Assembly: GCF_023715465.1 (NCBI RefSeq)
Contig: NZ_JAMBOE010000004.1
Coordinates: forward strand, 124,001 to 188,000
DNA length: 64,000 bases
Direction: 5' to 3'
From: Paenibacillus macerans
GTDB taxonomy: Bacteria > Bacillota > Bacilli > Paenibacillales > Paenibacillaceae
Positions within the stretch are counted from its first letter, which is position 1, and every line of letters starts with the position of its first letter. Positions 18,174 through 26,364 of this stretch are shown here, one piece after another. The notes beneath the pieces are model-generated. The model had not been told where the DNA came from and ran no database searches. It saw nothing but the letters and a program-made list of their open reading frames with translations. Both the position numbers and the translations under genes were made by a program.

Positions 18174-19055
18174 CTAAGCCCTTAGAACCTCTCTTATCCG
18201 GGTACAGTTCTCCCGCAGCTGCGGAATCTGTTCCAGGAAGAGCAGCAATGCTTTAATGGTGGCTGTTTCGGCGGCTTCCTCCGATAGTTCTTGCTGCAGC
18301 CGGTCTAAAATTTGTTGGCATTCGGATTTGTCCGTTTCGTTCAGATCAAGCTGGTCAAGGGAGGACTGCATTTTTTGCATGAGCGATGTAATCTGTTTCC
18401 ATCTGGTCCAGGGCTTACCCAAGGCTTCATAAATACTCACGTTATGCTTCCACATGATCTCGTAATGGTTATCAGGGTTCGTCATCCCTCGCATCAGAAT
18501 ATCACTGATACTGGTAATAAACCGAACCAAAGATTTGTACTCGGCATCGTACAATTCCCAATCACTGGACCGGATATAGCTTATAGCCATGCTTTTGATC
18601 GCAAAAATCACATCATAATAATAGGCATTCCACTCGGTTCCATACAGATCGCTCATCAAGTCCAACAGCCGGATCGTTATCCTCGACTCTACGCGTTCCG
18701 TGGCCTGGGCAATTTTAACATCGCTCGATTCAATCACGGGAAATGGCAAAAAGACCATATGCAATTTGCTTTTGTAGACACGCTCAAGCGCGATCAAATA
18801 ATAACTAGCCAATCTTTCCCTGGGGGAAAGGTGGGAATTAAGCTGCAGTTTCTCGTATTCTCTCTCCAATTCCTCATCTATCCACATAATGGCACTCAGC
18901 AAAAGCTCTTCTTTACTCTTAAAATATTTATAAAATGAGGCTTTCACCATGCCGCAGCTGCGAGCAATTTCATCGACGGAGGTAGCTTCGTAACCTTTTT
19001 CGGAGAACAAAGAAAGCGCTGTTTGAACAATCTCTTCATTGGTTATCTTTTTCAT
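18174..19055 (-). CDS. TetR-family regulator of the RND pump operon
   Basis: A 293-residue TetR/AcrR-type repressor, longer than the usual 190-220. The N-terminal helix-turn-helix covers about residues 5-55 (VQTALSLFSEKGYEATSVDEIARSCGMVKASFYKYFKSKEELL). The C-terminal ligand domain is followed by an extra helical tail of about 90 residues with a coiled-coil look (SSLDQLDLNETDKSECQQILDRLQQ). It is the last gene after the adaptor and pump genes, 30 bases below the pump stop, with its own GAGGG site. It probably represses the operon from the dyad at 23618-23633. The inducer is unknown. Confidence 0.88.
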   Translation of the reverse strand: MKKITNEEIVQTALSLFSEKGYEATSVDEIARSCGMVKASFYKYFKSKEELLLSAIMWIDEELEREYEKLQLNSHLSPRERLASYYLIALERVYKSKLHMVFLPFPVIESSDVKIAQATERVESRITIRLLDLMSDLYGTEWNAYYYDVIFAIKSMAISYIRSSDWELYDAEYKSLVRFITSISDILMRGMTNPDNHYEIMWKHNVSIYEALGKPWTRWKQITSLMQKMQSSLDQLDLNETDKSECQQILDRLQQELSEEAAETATIKALLLFLEQIPQLRENCTRIREVLRA

Positions 19056-19085
19056 TTTCCCTCACTTTTCATCACCAGCAAATTT

Positions 19086-22000
19086 TTATAACGAATGACT
19101 TTCATCCAAACTTAGTGCCGCGTTTTTATTTTGTCTTTTTAATTTAAATTTCGCAATGATCAAATACAGCGAAGGAACAACAAACAAAGTTAACAAGGTT
19201 GAATAGATTAGCCCGAATATAATGGTGAATGCCAGCGGTTTAAACAGGATTTCGCCAATGGCGGCAATCGGGATCATGCCGACAATCGCGGTAACGGACG
19301 TCAGCAAAATGGGCCGAAATCTGGCACGGGTCGCCGAAAGAATGGCTTCGTTAAGTTCCGCGCCTTCCCTCCGGGCATCCTCAATAAATTCCAGCAAGAC
19401 AATCCCGTTCCTGACGACAATTCCGGCTAATGCCATCACTCCTAATACACCCATGAAGCTTACGGGCATATTCATTAAAAACAGACCAAGCAATCCGCCA
19501 GCGACGGCCAAGAAGACCGTTGTCAAAATAATAAGCGGCGCCGAAAAAGAATAAAACTGTAAAAAAATCAAAAAGAAAATCAGGAAAATCACCACAATAA
19601 AAAGTTTGCCCAATTCAAGCAAAATTTCGTTTTGACCGGAGATTTCTCCGTCTACTTCCCAGGTATATCCCGGGGGGAGAACCATGTGATTCATCTTGCC
19701 TTTAACCTCGTGAACAACCTCATTGGCCGTACGTCCATATACATCCGCATCGATGCTTATTGTACGTTTTAAATTATAATGATTTATTTTTTGCGTAGCA
19801 AAGGACGGTTTCATTTCAACCAGCTGCGTGAGCGGAATCTGCAAACCTGCCGCATTGGTTACATTCAGCTGCTGAAATAAGTCTTTCGGGTTTTGATCCG
19901 CCTTGTCCAGGCTTAATTTTATTTGCACCAAATCGCTGCCGGTATCAAATTCACTGAATTGCAGCCCGTTCCCCAGCAATAACAAAGTATTGGTTAAATT
20001 GCTGTAGCTTACCTGATAGTGGTCCATGGCTTGTTTAGTGATTTGAAAGTCCAAAAGATAACGTTCATTCTCCATATTGTCATGGACATCCAGTGTGCCT
20101 TCCGTATTCATTATTTCTTTTTTTACGGTTTGGGATAGGTTCTGCAGCTGATTCAGATCGTTTCCGGCGATGCGAATCGAAACCGGCTTGCCCAAGGGCA
20201 AGCCCAATTTGGGAATTTTCAGGGTAATCGTTTGTCCCGGATATCGATCCGGCAATTCGGCCGACCATTTCTTCACCATCCCCTCTGCATCAAACATCTC
20301 TTCCTCGCCCATAACGGCAACCTGACCAATGGTCGGACCTGTTCTGTCATCTGCGGTCATATCCTGGAACAACATCGGCGCATTGCCCCCGGCAGCATAG
20401 GTAACCGTCTTGACATGGGGCTGCTGCCGCACCCATTCGGCAATCTCTGCTGTAATTTCCCGGGTTTCCTCAAGGGAAGTGCCTACCGGCATACGCACAT
20501 TGATGCTTAATTGCGGATCGTCCGTTCCCGGAAAAAGATCCAACGAAGTGATTAGAACCAGGCCGTATAATAAGGTACTGATCAACAACCCGCCTGCCGC
20601 ATACAACCCGGGACGTTGAATGGCTTGGGGAACCAGCTTCCCGGCGTATATATCACGCAACTGGTCAATTTGTTTTCCCAGCAGCCCCGGAGGTTTCAGC
20701 GGCCGCTTCTCCTTCTTTGCGATTGCCCGATTTCCATGCCACTCCCGAAAAATAGGAATTATCGTCAATGACATCAACATGGATGCAAGCAGGGTAAAGA
20801 TGACCGCGTATGGAAGCGGTTTGGCCAACGATCCCGCGTCCCCCGTCATAAAGAGCAGCGGGCCAAAGGCGGCCACCAAAGCTAAAGTCGCTGTCAGAAT
20901 AGAAATGGCAACTTCTTTTGTCCCCCTTAGAGCAGCCTCTTTGGGAGATTCTCCAAAGGTTAATGATCTTCGTTCAATGTTATCGTTAACTACAACCGCA
21001 TCGTCCACCAAGATCCCCATCACAATAATAAGCCCAATTACCGTAATTTGATTTAAAGTTACGCCGATCATGGGCAAAATAATTAATCCGATGGCTATGG
21101 AAATGGGGATGGCCAGCGCCACAACGAATGAAGTCACCAAATTAAGCCCTAAAGTACATACCAGGATAACGGAGGCAATGGCAAACAGCATTTCCCGCGT
21201 GAGATGATGAAAAATATCATCAATCCGATCGCTTTGGGAAAACAAGGTATGCAGCCGGTAATCCTTCGGCAGGGTGTCTTTTAAAGCAAGCACTTCCCGA
21301 TTCACTTTCTCATACATGCGCTCGACATCGGCTCCCGTATTCCCCATCACCGTCAGGACGATGGCCTGCTCGCCATTGTAATAGGCCATGTAATTGGATT
21401 GACTATGGGCAAGCAGCACGGTGCTGACATCTTCCAAATAAACGGGAACCCCTTCCGCCGTTTTTGAAATCATGATGCGGTTCAAATCGGATACATTCCG
21501 CGACTGCTCCACATGAAGCTGGTAGGTCATCTCGTCGTAATCCAGGCTGCCGAGCGGAGTCCGTTCGTTTTCATGCTGCACCGCCTGCATCAACTGCTCC
21601 CAGGTGATTTGGTACTGCCGCAGCTTGTCGGCATCCATTTGAATCCGCACTTCCTGTTCAGGCAATCCCTGAACAATGACCTGTGCTACACCGGAGACGG
21701 TGCTGATTTGTTTTTTCCAGTCGGTAATCAGATCATTTAATGCGTACAATTGTTCGGGTGAATCGGCAGTGATGGCATAGGAATGGATCAAGGTTTTGTT
21801 CAAATTTTCATTGATTACGGGTTTCTGCGCATTTTTCGGCAATGAGGCTTCCAGATCATCAATTTTTTGCCGTATTTTTTGCCAAATCTCCTCCGCGTTC
21901 ACCGTGCCTTCCGTCTCTACCGTTATGGTGGACAATCCGTATTCCGAGGTGGATTCCAAAGTTTTAATATGTTCAACTTCTCTAAATTTCTGCTCCAATG

Positions 22001-22190
22001 GGATGGTGATATCCTGCTCCACCTTCTCAGGGCCGGCCCCGGGATAAACCGTCGTGACGAGCGCTGTTTTCTGGATAATCCGCGGCATTTCCTGTCTGGG
22101 AAGCTGGCTGAGCTCAAAGATGCCGAAGACCAGAGCCATGGCAAAAATAAAAATGGTCAGCTTTTTTTTGCGGATAAAGTATTCTATCAC
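19086..22190 (-). CDS. RND-family efflux transporter (AcrB/MMPL-HAE type)
   Basis: A 1034-residue proton-driven efflux permease with the RND layout: one helix, a large external domain, six helices, a second external domain, and five more helices. Helix 4 carries the double Asp of the proton relay in GILVDDAVVVNDNIERR. The N-terminal region (LPRQEMPRI... TTVYPGAGPEKVEQDI) is the HAE family pattern. Gram-positive members work without an outer-membrane channel and usually export lipids or drugs. Translation begins at a GTG that overlaps the adaptor stop (GTGA). Confidence 0.94.
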   Translation of the reverse strand: MIEYFIRKKKLTIFIFAMALVFGIFELSQLPRQEMPRIIQKTALVTTVYPGAGPEKVEQDITIPLEQKFREVEHIKTLESTSEYGLSTITVETEGTVNAEEIWQKIRQKIDDLEASLPKNAQKPVINENLNKTLIHSYAITADSPEQLYALNDLITDWKKQISTVSGVAQVIVQGLPEQEVRIQMDADKLRQYQITWEQLMQAVQHENERTPLGSLDYDEMTYQLHVEQSRNVSDLNRIMISKTAEGVPVYLEDVSTVLLAHSQSNYMAYYNGEQAIVLTVMGNTGADVERMYEKVNREVLALKDTLPKDYRLHTLFSQSDRIDDIFHHLTREMLFAIASVILVCTLGLNLVTSFVVALAIPISIAIGLIILPMIGVTLNQITVIGLIIVMGILVDDAVVVNDNIERRSLTFGESPKEAALRGTKEVAISILTATLALVAAFGPLLFMTGDAGSLAKPLPYAVIFTLLASMLMSLTIIPIFREWHGNRAIAKKEKRPLKPPGLLGKQIDQLRDIYAGKLVPQAIQRPGLYAAGGLLISTLLYGLVLITSLDLFPGTDDPQLSINVRMPVGTSLEETREITAEIAEWVRQQPHVKTVTYAAGGNAPMLFQDMTADDRTGPTIGQVAVMGEEEMFDAEGMVKKWSAELPDRYPGQTITLKIPKLGLPLGKPVSIRIAGNDLNQLQNLSQTVKKEIMNTEGTLDVHDNMENERYLLDFQITKQAMDHYQVSYSNLTNTLLLLGNGLQFSEFDTGSDLVQIKLSLDKADQNPKDLFQQLNVTNAAGLQIPLTQLVEMKPSFATQKINHYNLKRTISIDADVYGRTANEVVHEVKGKMNHMVLPPGYTWEVDGEISGQNEILLELGKLFIVVIFLIFFLIFLQFYSFSAPLIILTTVFLAVAGGLLGLFLMNMPVSFMGVLGVMALAGIVVRNGIVLLEFIEDARREGAELNEAILSATRARFRPILLTSVTAIVGMIPIAAIGEILFKPLAFTIIFGLIYSTLLTLFVVPSLYLIIAKFKLKRQNKNAALSLDESHSL

Positions 22191-23584
22191 TTGGTTTCCT
22201 CCTCCACATACTGGAGGTTTAATCCATCATAGATTAAATTGGCGCCAATCGTAACGATTTGATCTCCGACTGAGAGGCCGTCGATAATTTCCAGTTGGTT
22301 CTCAATCAAATCGCCGACTTTGACGGCGGTCTTCACCGCTTTTTGATTCACTACTTTGAATACGTAGGTCTCATTTCCGTTGCTAAGCACGGCTTGCGCG
22401 GGAATAACAATTTGCTTGCTTGGTCCAGTGAACAGCCCGGCTTTGACCACTTGCCCAGGTGTCCATTCTCGATCGGCGTTATCAACAATAACTTCAACAT
22501 TGATGGAACCCGTATTCGTGTTTGTAGTTGGATAGATACGATGAACCAGCCCTTCCCGGGTCTGATTATACTGGCTGAGCTTGACTTTTTGGCCTGTTTC
22601 CCAATTTTCAATGTCGTGATCCGGAACGGGAAGCAATACTTTCAATTTGTCAATTTGACCAATCGTATAAGCCGGTTGACCGGCTGCAGCCAGTTCTTCC
22701 GCCGTCACGTTTTTAGCCAGGACCGTCCCTGAAATGGGGGACTTTAATGCTGTTTTGGCCAAGGCAAGTTCCGCCTCCTTTTTAGCCACCAGAGCTTGCT
22801 CCCGCTGGGAAGAAGCCTGTTCAAGCGCCGCTTGCGCCTGTTCTCTGGCAGCAACAGCGGACTGCTTGGCTGACTGGGCTTGCCGTACGGCCGCCTGCGC
22901 CGATTCAAGCTCTTCTTCCGTCGCCCCCTCTTCCAGAAGAGACAAAGCGTTCTGGGCGTCATCAAAGTTTTTGGATGCATTAGTTGAAGCCAATTGGGCT
23001 TGTTCCCATTCGTTTAATGAGGCCACCCCCTGAATATAAAGCGACTGAATGCGGGCAGCGTCCATCTGTGCTTTATCCAGTACCGCCTGCGCCCGATCAA
23101 CCTGAGTTTGCGCCTGGGCCATTTGCTGCTGGCGGGCACCTTTTTGCAGCCGGTTTAAGGATGCCGTAGCCGAGGAAATTTGCGCTTCGGCCGAAGTTAT
23201 GGAAGCTCCTGCCGACGACAGGACGGCTTTCGCACTTTTCATCTCTGCTGCCGCCTGAGAAATGGAGGTGTTGGCTTTTTCAAGCTGCAGTTGATAAGAA
23301 GAACTATCCAATTGGGATAATATCTGATTTTCGGAAACCGAATCTCCTACTTCAACATTGGCCATTTCTACAACTCCCGATAATTCAAAAGCAACGGAAA
23401 CGTCTTTGTACGCCTCAAGCGTACCCGAAAGGTTTAATGAACCGGCAACCGGCACCATCTCCACTTTCATGGTGGTAACCTTTTGCACGCTTGCGCCAGC
23501 TTCTTCCGAATCTGCTGAAGAACAGGCCGAACTCGTAACAAGCAAAGTGCCGATCAGTGTGAGTTGCAAACCACGTTTTAGCAA
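22187..23584 (-). CDS. RND efflux adaptor lipoprotein (HlyD/MFP family)
   Basis: A 465-residue adaptor. The lipobox VTSSAC places the lipidated Cys at residue 21. The first lipoyl half (VEVGDSVSENQILSQLDSSSY) is followed by an unusually long Ala/Gln-rich coiled-coil hairpin (about residues 95-280). The second lipoyl half (APISG-like KSPISGTVLAKNV) and a beta-barrel region come next. The start is a TTG 9 bases after GGGAGGG; no ATG fits. First gene of the adaptor-pump-TetR operon. Confidence 0.92.
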   Translation of the reverse strand: MLKRGLQLTLIGTLLVTSSACSSADSEEAGASVQKVTTMKVEMVPVAGSLNLSGTLEAYKDVSVAFELSGVVEMANVEVGDSVSENQILSQLDSSSYQLQLEKANTSISQAAAEMKSAKAVLSSAGASITSAEAQISSATASLNRLQKGARQQQMAQAQTQVDRAQAVLDKAQMDAARIQSLYIQGVASLNEWEQAQLASTNASKNFDDAQNALSLLEEGATEEELESAQAAVRQAQSAKQSAVAAREQAQAALEQASSQREQALVAKKEAELALAKTALKSPISGTVLAKNVTAEELAAAGQPAYTIGQIDKLKVLLPVPDHDIENWETGQKVKLSQYNQTREGLVHRIYPTTNTNTGSINVEVIVDNADREWTPGQVVKAGLFTGPSKQIVIPAQAVLSNGNETYVFKVVNQKAVKTAVKVGDLIENQLEIIDGLSVGDQIVTIGANLIYDGLNLQYVEEETK

Positions 23585-23617
23585 GATTCTCTTCCCTCCC
23601 TAAAAAATAGACTTTTG

Positions 23618-23633
23618 AGTTTATTTTTAAACT
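23618..23633. promoter_or_regulatory. Candidate TetR operator
   Basis: Perfect arms AGTTTA and TAAACT around TTTT lie about 12 bases downstream of the predicted start point of the adaptor operon, where a bound repressor would block transcription. A half-site-like AGTTTATT recurs at 23657-23664 inside the promoter. Confidence 0.55.
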
Positions 23634-23651
23634 TAGCAGTATGATTCGACT

Positions 23652-23681
23652 ATTATAGTTTATTCACAAAATCACTGTCAA
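23652..23681 (-). promoter_or_regulatory. Sigma-A promoter of the RND efflux operon
   Basis: On the minus strand TTGACA (23681-23676), 18 bases, TATAAT (23657-23652): both hexamers match consensus. It drives the adaptor gene starting at 23584. Confidence 0.85.
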
Positions 23682-23703
23682 CAAGGAATAAGCATTTTTT
23701 AGA

Positions 23704-23741
23704 CAAAAAAACGCGGCCCCGAGAATCCCGGAATCCGCGCT
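23704..23741 (-). terminator. Terminator of the nos-thioredoxin operon
   Basis: On the minus strand GCGCGGATTCCGGGATT... pairs with CTCGGGGCCGCG and seven T follow, directly after the thioredoxin gene. It shares most of its sequence with the terminator at 18099-18136. Confidence 0.85.
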
Positions 23742-23747
23742 GTACGT

Positions 23748-24275
23748 TTAATTTACTGAATTTATATAAGTTCGAAGCTGCTCCTCACTGCTAATTTCCC
23801 CGATGATCGGGCGGGCGATGTTCCCCGCTTGATCGATCACATAGGTAGTCGGCAAGGCTGTAACCTTGTATAAGCCCGATATTTTGCCGGTTGCGTCGAT
23901 CATGACGGGGAAATCAAATTGATGGCCGGCCAGAAATTCATTTACGGTTCCTTTCGACTCCCCCACATTCACAAACAGGGTTACGACATCCGATTCACTG
24001 TTTTGGGAGATACGATGGATGAGCGGGATTTCCTTGACGCAAGGTCCGCACCAGGATGCCCAAAAATTAAGCACGATGACTTTGCCGCGATATTCGTCAA
24101 GCGACAGCTTCTCGCCGTAAGTATTTACCGCCTGGAATACGGGAGCGGCGCTGCCGATACTTAGTCTCTCATGGGCAGGATGATGAGCCTCGCTGCTATG
24201 ACGATTGGACAGGACAACCCAAAGTACGGCACCGGCGCACAAAAAAGCGATCAAAAAAGTTAATTTTCTATTCAT
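23748..24275 (-). CDS. ResA/TlpA-type membrane-anchored thioredoxin
   Basis: A 175-residue thiol-disulphide oxidoreductase facing outside the membrane. Residues 5-22 form a signal anchor, and the redoxin domain carries the active site WCGPC with Cys76 and Cys79. The cis-Pro is in ALPTTYVID. ResA-like proteins keep apo-cytochrome or copper-site cysteines reduced. The open frame extends to 24353, but the ATG at 24275 puts the anchor at the very N-terminus and overlaps the ABC ATPase stop by 8 bases. As last gene of the nosDLYF cluster it may maintain thiols of a copper centre or of NosL. The ribosome binding site is weak. Confidence 0.85.
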   Translation of the reverse strand: MNRKLTFLIAFLCAGAVLWVVLSNRHSSEAHHPAHERLSIGSAAPVFQAVNTYGEKLSLDEYRGKVIVLNFWASWCGPCVKEIPLIHRISQNSESDVVTLFVNVGESKGTVNEFLAGHQFDFPVMIDATGKISGLYKVTALPTTYVIDQAGNIARPIIGEISSEEQLRTYINSVN

Positions 24276-25011
24276 CCTCTTGCTCGCCTCGCGAATCCAA
24301 TTCCAGACTCTGTTGAAAAGCTTTATGAAGCGGAAAAGAGCCGTATATTTCACGAAAGTACCGTACGGAGCCTTCGCCGCAAATGCGTCCTGTATTCAGA
24401 AAGATGACGTAGTCCGCCAATTCTTCGGCAATATCCAATTGATGGGTCGAGAAGAGAACCGTTTGGCCTTCAAGTTTTACGGCCTTCACCAGGTTTACAA
24501 ATTGTTTCATCCAGTAAGGATCCAGGCCATTGGTCGGCTCATCCATGATGACCAAGGGAGGTTTCGACAACATCGCCTGGGCAAAGAGAACGCGCTGCCG
24601 CATCCCTTTGGAAAAAGTGCTGACCAGTTTGTTTTTCTTCTCTTCCAGTCCAACAAGGCTTAATACTTCCTGCACTCTTTGTTCAGGCACCTTGCGCAAC
24701 GCAGCCCAAAAAGATAAGATTTCTGCCGCCGTCATTCCCTGCGGGAACTGAAAATCATCGGGCATATAACTCATCTGTTCGGCGAATTTCTTTCTATCCT
24801 GTTTCCACTGCAACCGGTTGACGTAAATTTCACCCGAGGTAGGCTTAAGGATGCCTGCAACCATACGCAGCACCGTACTTTTCCCCGCCCCGTTTCCGCC
24901 GCATAGACCAACAATACTGCCGGGTTCAAGCCGGAAAGAAACATCCTGGACGATCCGCTGCCCTTTTATCGTTTTGTTTACATTGGAGGCAATCACAAAA
25001 GCTTCAGCCAT
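24268..25011 (-). CDS. nosF: NosF-like ABC transporter ATP-binding protein
   Basis: A 247-residue ATPase: Walker A GGNGAGKST near residue 39, signature FSKGMRQRVLFAQAM, Walker B LVIMDEPTNGLDPYW, and H-loop STHQLD. The SKGM form of the signature is usual for ABC-2 type and NosF ATPases. With NosY and NosD it forms the complex that matures the CuZ site of nitrous oxide reductase. The ATG at 25011 follows GGGGGAGA and overlaps nosY by 8 bases; the longer frame to 25044 is less likely. Confidence 0.82.
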   Translation of the reverse strand: MAEAFVIASNVNKTIKGQRIVQDVSFRLEPGSIVGLCGGNGAGKSTVLRMVAGILKPTSGEIYVNRLQWKQDRKKFAEQMSYMPDDFQFPQGMTAAEILSFWAALRKVPEQRVQEVLSLVGLEEKKNKLVSTFSKGMRQRVLFAQAMLSKPPLVIMDEPTNGLDPYWMKQFVNLVKAVKLEGQTVLFSTHQLDIAEELADYVIFLNTGRICGEGSVRYFREIYGSFPLHKAFQQSLELDSRGEQEDE

Positions 25012-25825
25012 GCCGTCTCCCCCTTTCCCAAATCCAGCAGACAACCGACAAGGAGATCAACAGCCAAGCCGCAAACAAGAGCAAAAACATAAAACTGCCG
25101 CCAGGTTGATGAATCCAGCCGACCCATTGGTAATATTCCGGCCCGAGCACAGAACCGCCTCCAAGCTTAATCACCACAAACAGCCTGACAAATTCCGCCG
25201 GATTTAAGAACGTCAGAAAAATGAGCAGAGGTTTTATCCATAAATACGGCAGGAATCCAAGGACAGCGATTAATATCGTCGGCCAGCCAATCACCGCAAA
25301 AAACCAGATCATCACCGAAATGGTCATGGCCTGCCAGCGATTTTTGGACAATGACCCGATCAATAACGCCAGCGTCAAAAAAAGCAGCACCAGCCCGCAA
25401 GAAAACAGAAAAAAGAGCAAATACGTATTCACTTCGAAAACGATCCCAAAAAGGGCGGTGATCAAGCCCATTAAGCCATAACCAAATGAAATGATGGTCA
25501 ATAAGACGATGGATAAACCGAAATATTTCCCCAGCAGAAAAGGAATCGTTCCCAAAGGAAATGTCGATAACAGCTGCCAGCTTCCCTCTTCTTTTTCCGC
25601 GGTTAATGAAAACGACCCTAGAAAAAGCGCCATCAATGGGAGCAAGTACAATATTAAACTTAACATCGAGCCGGTTACCCCGGAATACCCGCTAATCTCA
25701 TTTTGCGAATTCACCAGCAGCAAACAAAGGCTAAACACAGAGAATAAAGCTAAAAATGAGTAAGCCCACGGGTTTCGCAGTCCAACCTTGATTTCCTTCT
25801 TAGCAACCTGCAACATATCTGACAT
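25004..25825 (-). CDS. nosY: NosY-like ABC-2 permease
   Basis: A 273-residue membrane protein with about six helices. It starts MSDMLQVAKKEIKVGLRNPWAYSFLALFSVFSLCL, a pattern typical of NosY, and has the conserved loop TAEKEEGSWQLLSTFPLG. It is the membrane partner of the ATPase encoded next and lies 23 bases after nosL. The usual NosY function is to transmit ATP-driven motion to NosD, perhaps for sulphur or copper delivery. Confidence 0.82.
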   Translation of the reverse strand: MSDMLQVAKKEIKVGLRNPWAYSFLALFSVFSLCLLLVNSQNEISGYSGVTGSMLSLILYLLPLMALFLGSFSLTAEKEEGSWQLLSTFPLGTIPFLLGKYFGLSIVLLTIISFGYGLMGLITALFGIVFEVNTYLLFFLFSCGLVLLFLTLALLIGSLSKNRWQAMTISVMIWFFAVIGWPTILIAVLGFLPYLWIKPLLIFLTFLNPAEFVRLFVVIKLGGGSVLGPEYYQWVGWIHQPGGSFMFLLLFAAWLLISLSVVCWIWERGRRHG

Positions 25826-25848
25826 GGCTATAACCTCATCTTTTAAAA

Positions 25849-26364
25849 TTAATGACCCTGAGCTTCCCCTTCGCTATGCATATGCATGTCCATATCCATC
25901 ATTCCTTTGCTTTGCTCCCAGGTGTGATTATTCAGATCCGCCGCGCTTAACAATTGCCCAACGCCCTGCTCCTTGATAAATTCCTCCGCGGATGCCTTGT
26001 CTTTAAAGCTAATGATCCCGTAAGCCATGGGCGTGCGAATTGAAGGGTCATAGACGTATGTTGCCTTGGCGAACTCAATCCAGGCTTTATCGTTGTAATC
26101 ACGCACAAAATCCATTCCGATATCGTCCGTACCGTTTTGCTTTTTCCATTCATTCATACATCCAATGTCATCGAATTTTAAACTCTTGCCTTCCTTCGTA
26201 ACGATCTGGGTGGCATAGGCGTCATCCTTGACCTGCATGTTGCAAATGACGCAAACATCGACATCCTCATTGATAGGCTGCGCTGTATACGTTTTCGTTC
26301 CACAGCCAGCAAGCGCAAGCACAGCGATCAAAATTAAACTCAAAGCAGTGAATCCCTTTTTCAT
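25849..26364 (-). CDS. nosL: NosL copper-chaperone lipoprotein
   Basis: A 171-residue lipoprotein with the lipobox LALAGC (Cys21). NosL signatures are present: CVICNM (Cys38, Cys41, Met43) and the second motif DDIGCMNEWKK. These fit copper(I) binding. A His/Met-rich tail (MMDMDMHMHSEGEAQGH) could add metal sites. Its start overlaps the nosD stop by 4 bases. NosL hands copper to the NosDFY complex and to NosZ in nitrous oxide respiration. Confidence 0.88.
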   Translation of the reverse strand: MKKGFTALSLILIAVLALAGCGTKTYTAQPINEDVDVCVICNMQVKDDAYATQIVTKEGKSLKFDDIGCMNEWKKQNGTDDIGMDFVRDYNDKAWIEFAKATYVYDPSIRTPMAYGIISFKDKASAEEFIKEQGVGQLLSAADLNNHTWEQSKGMMDMDMHMHSEGEAQGH

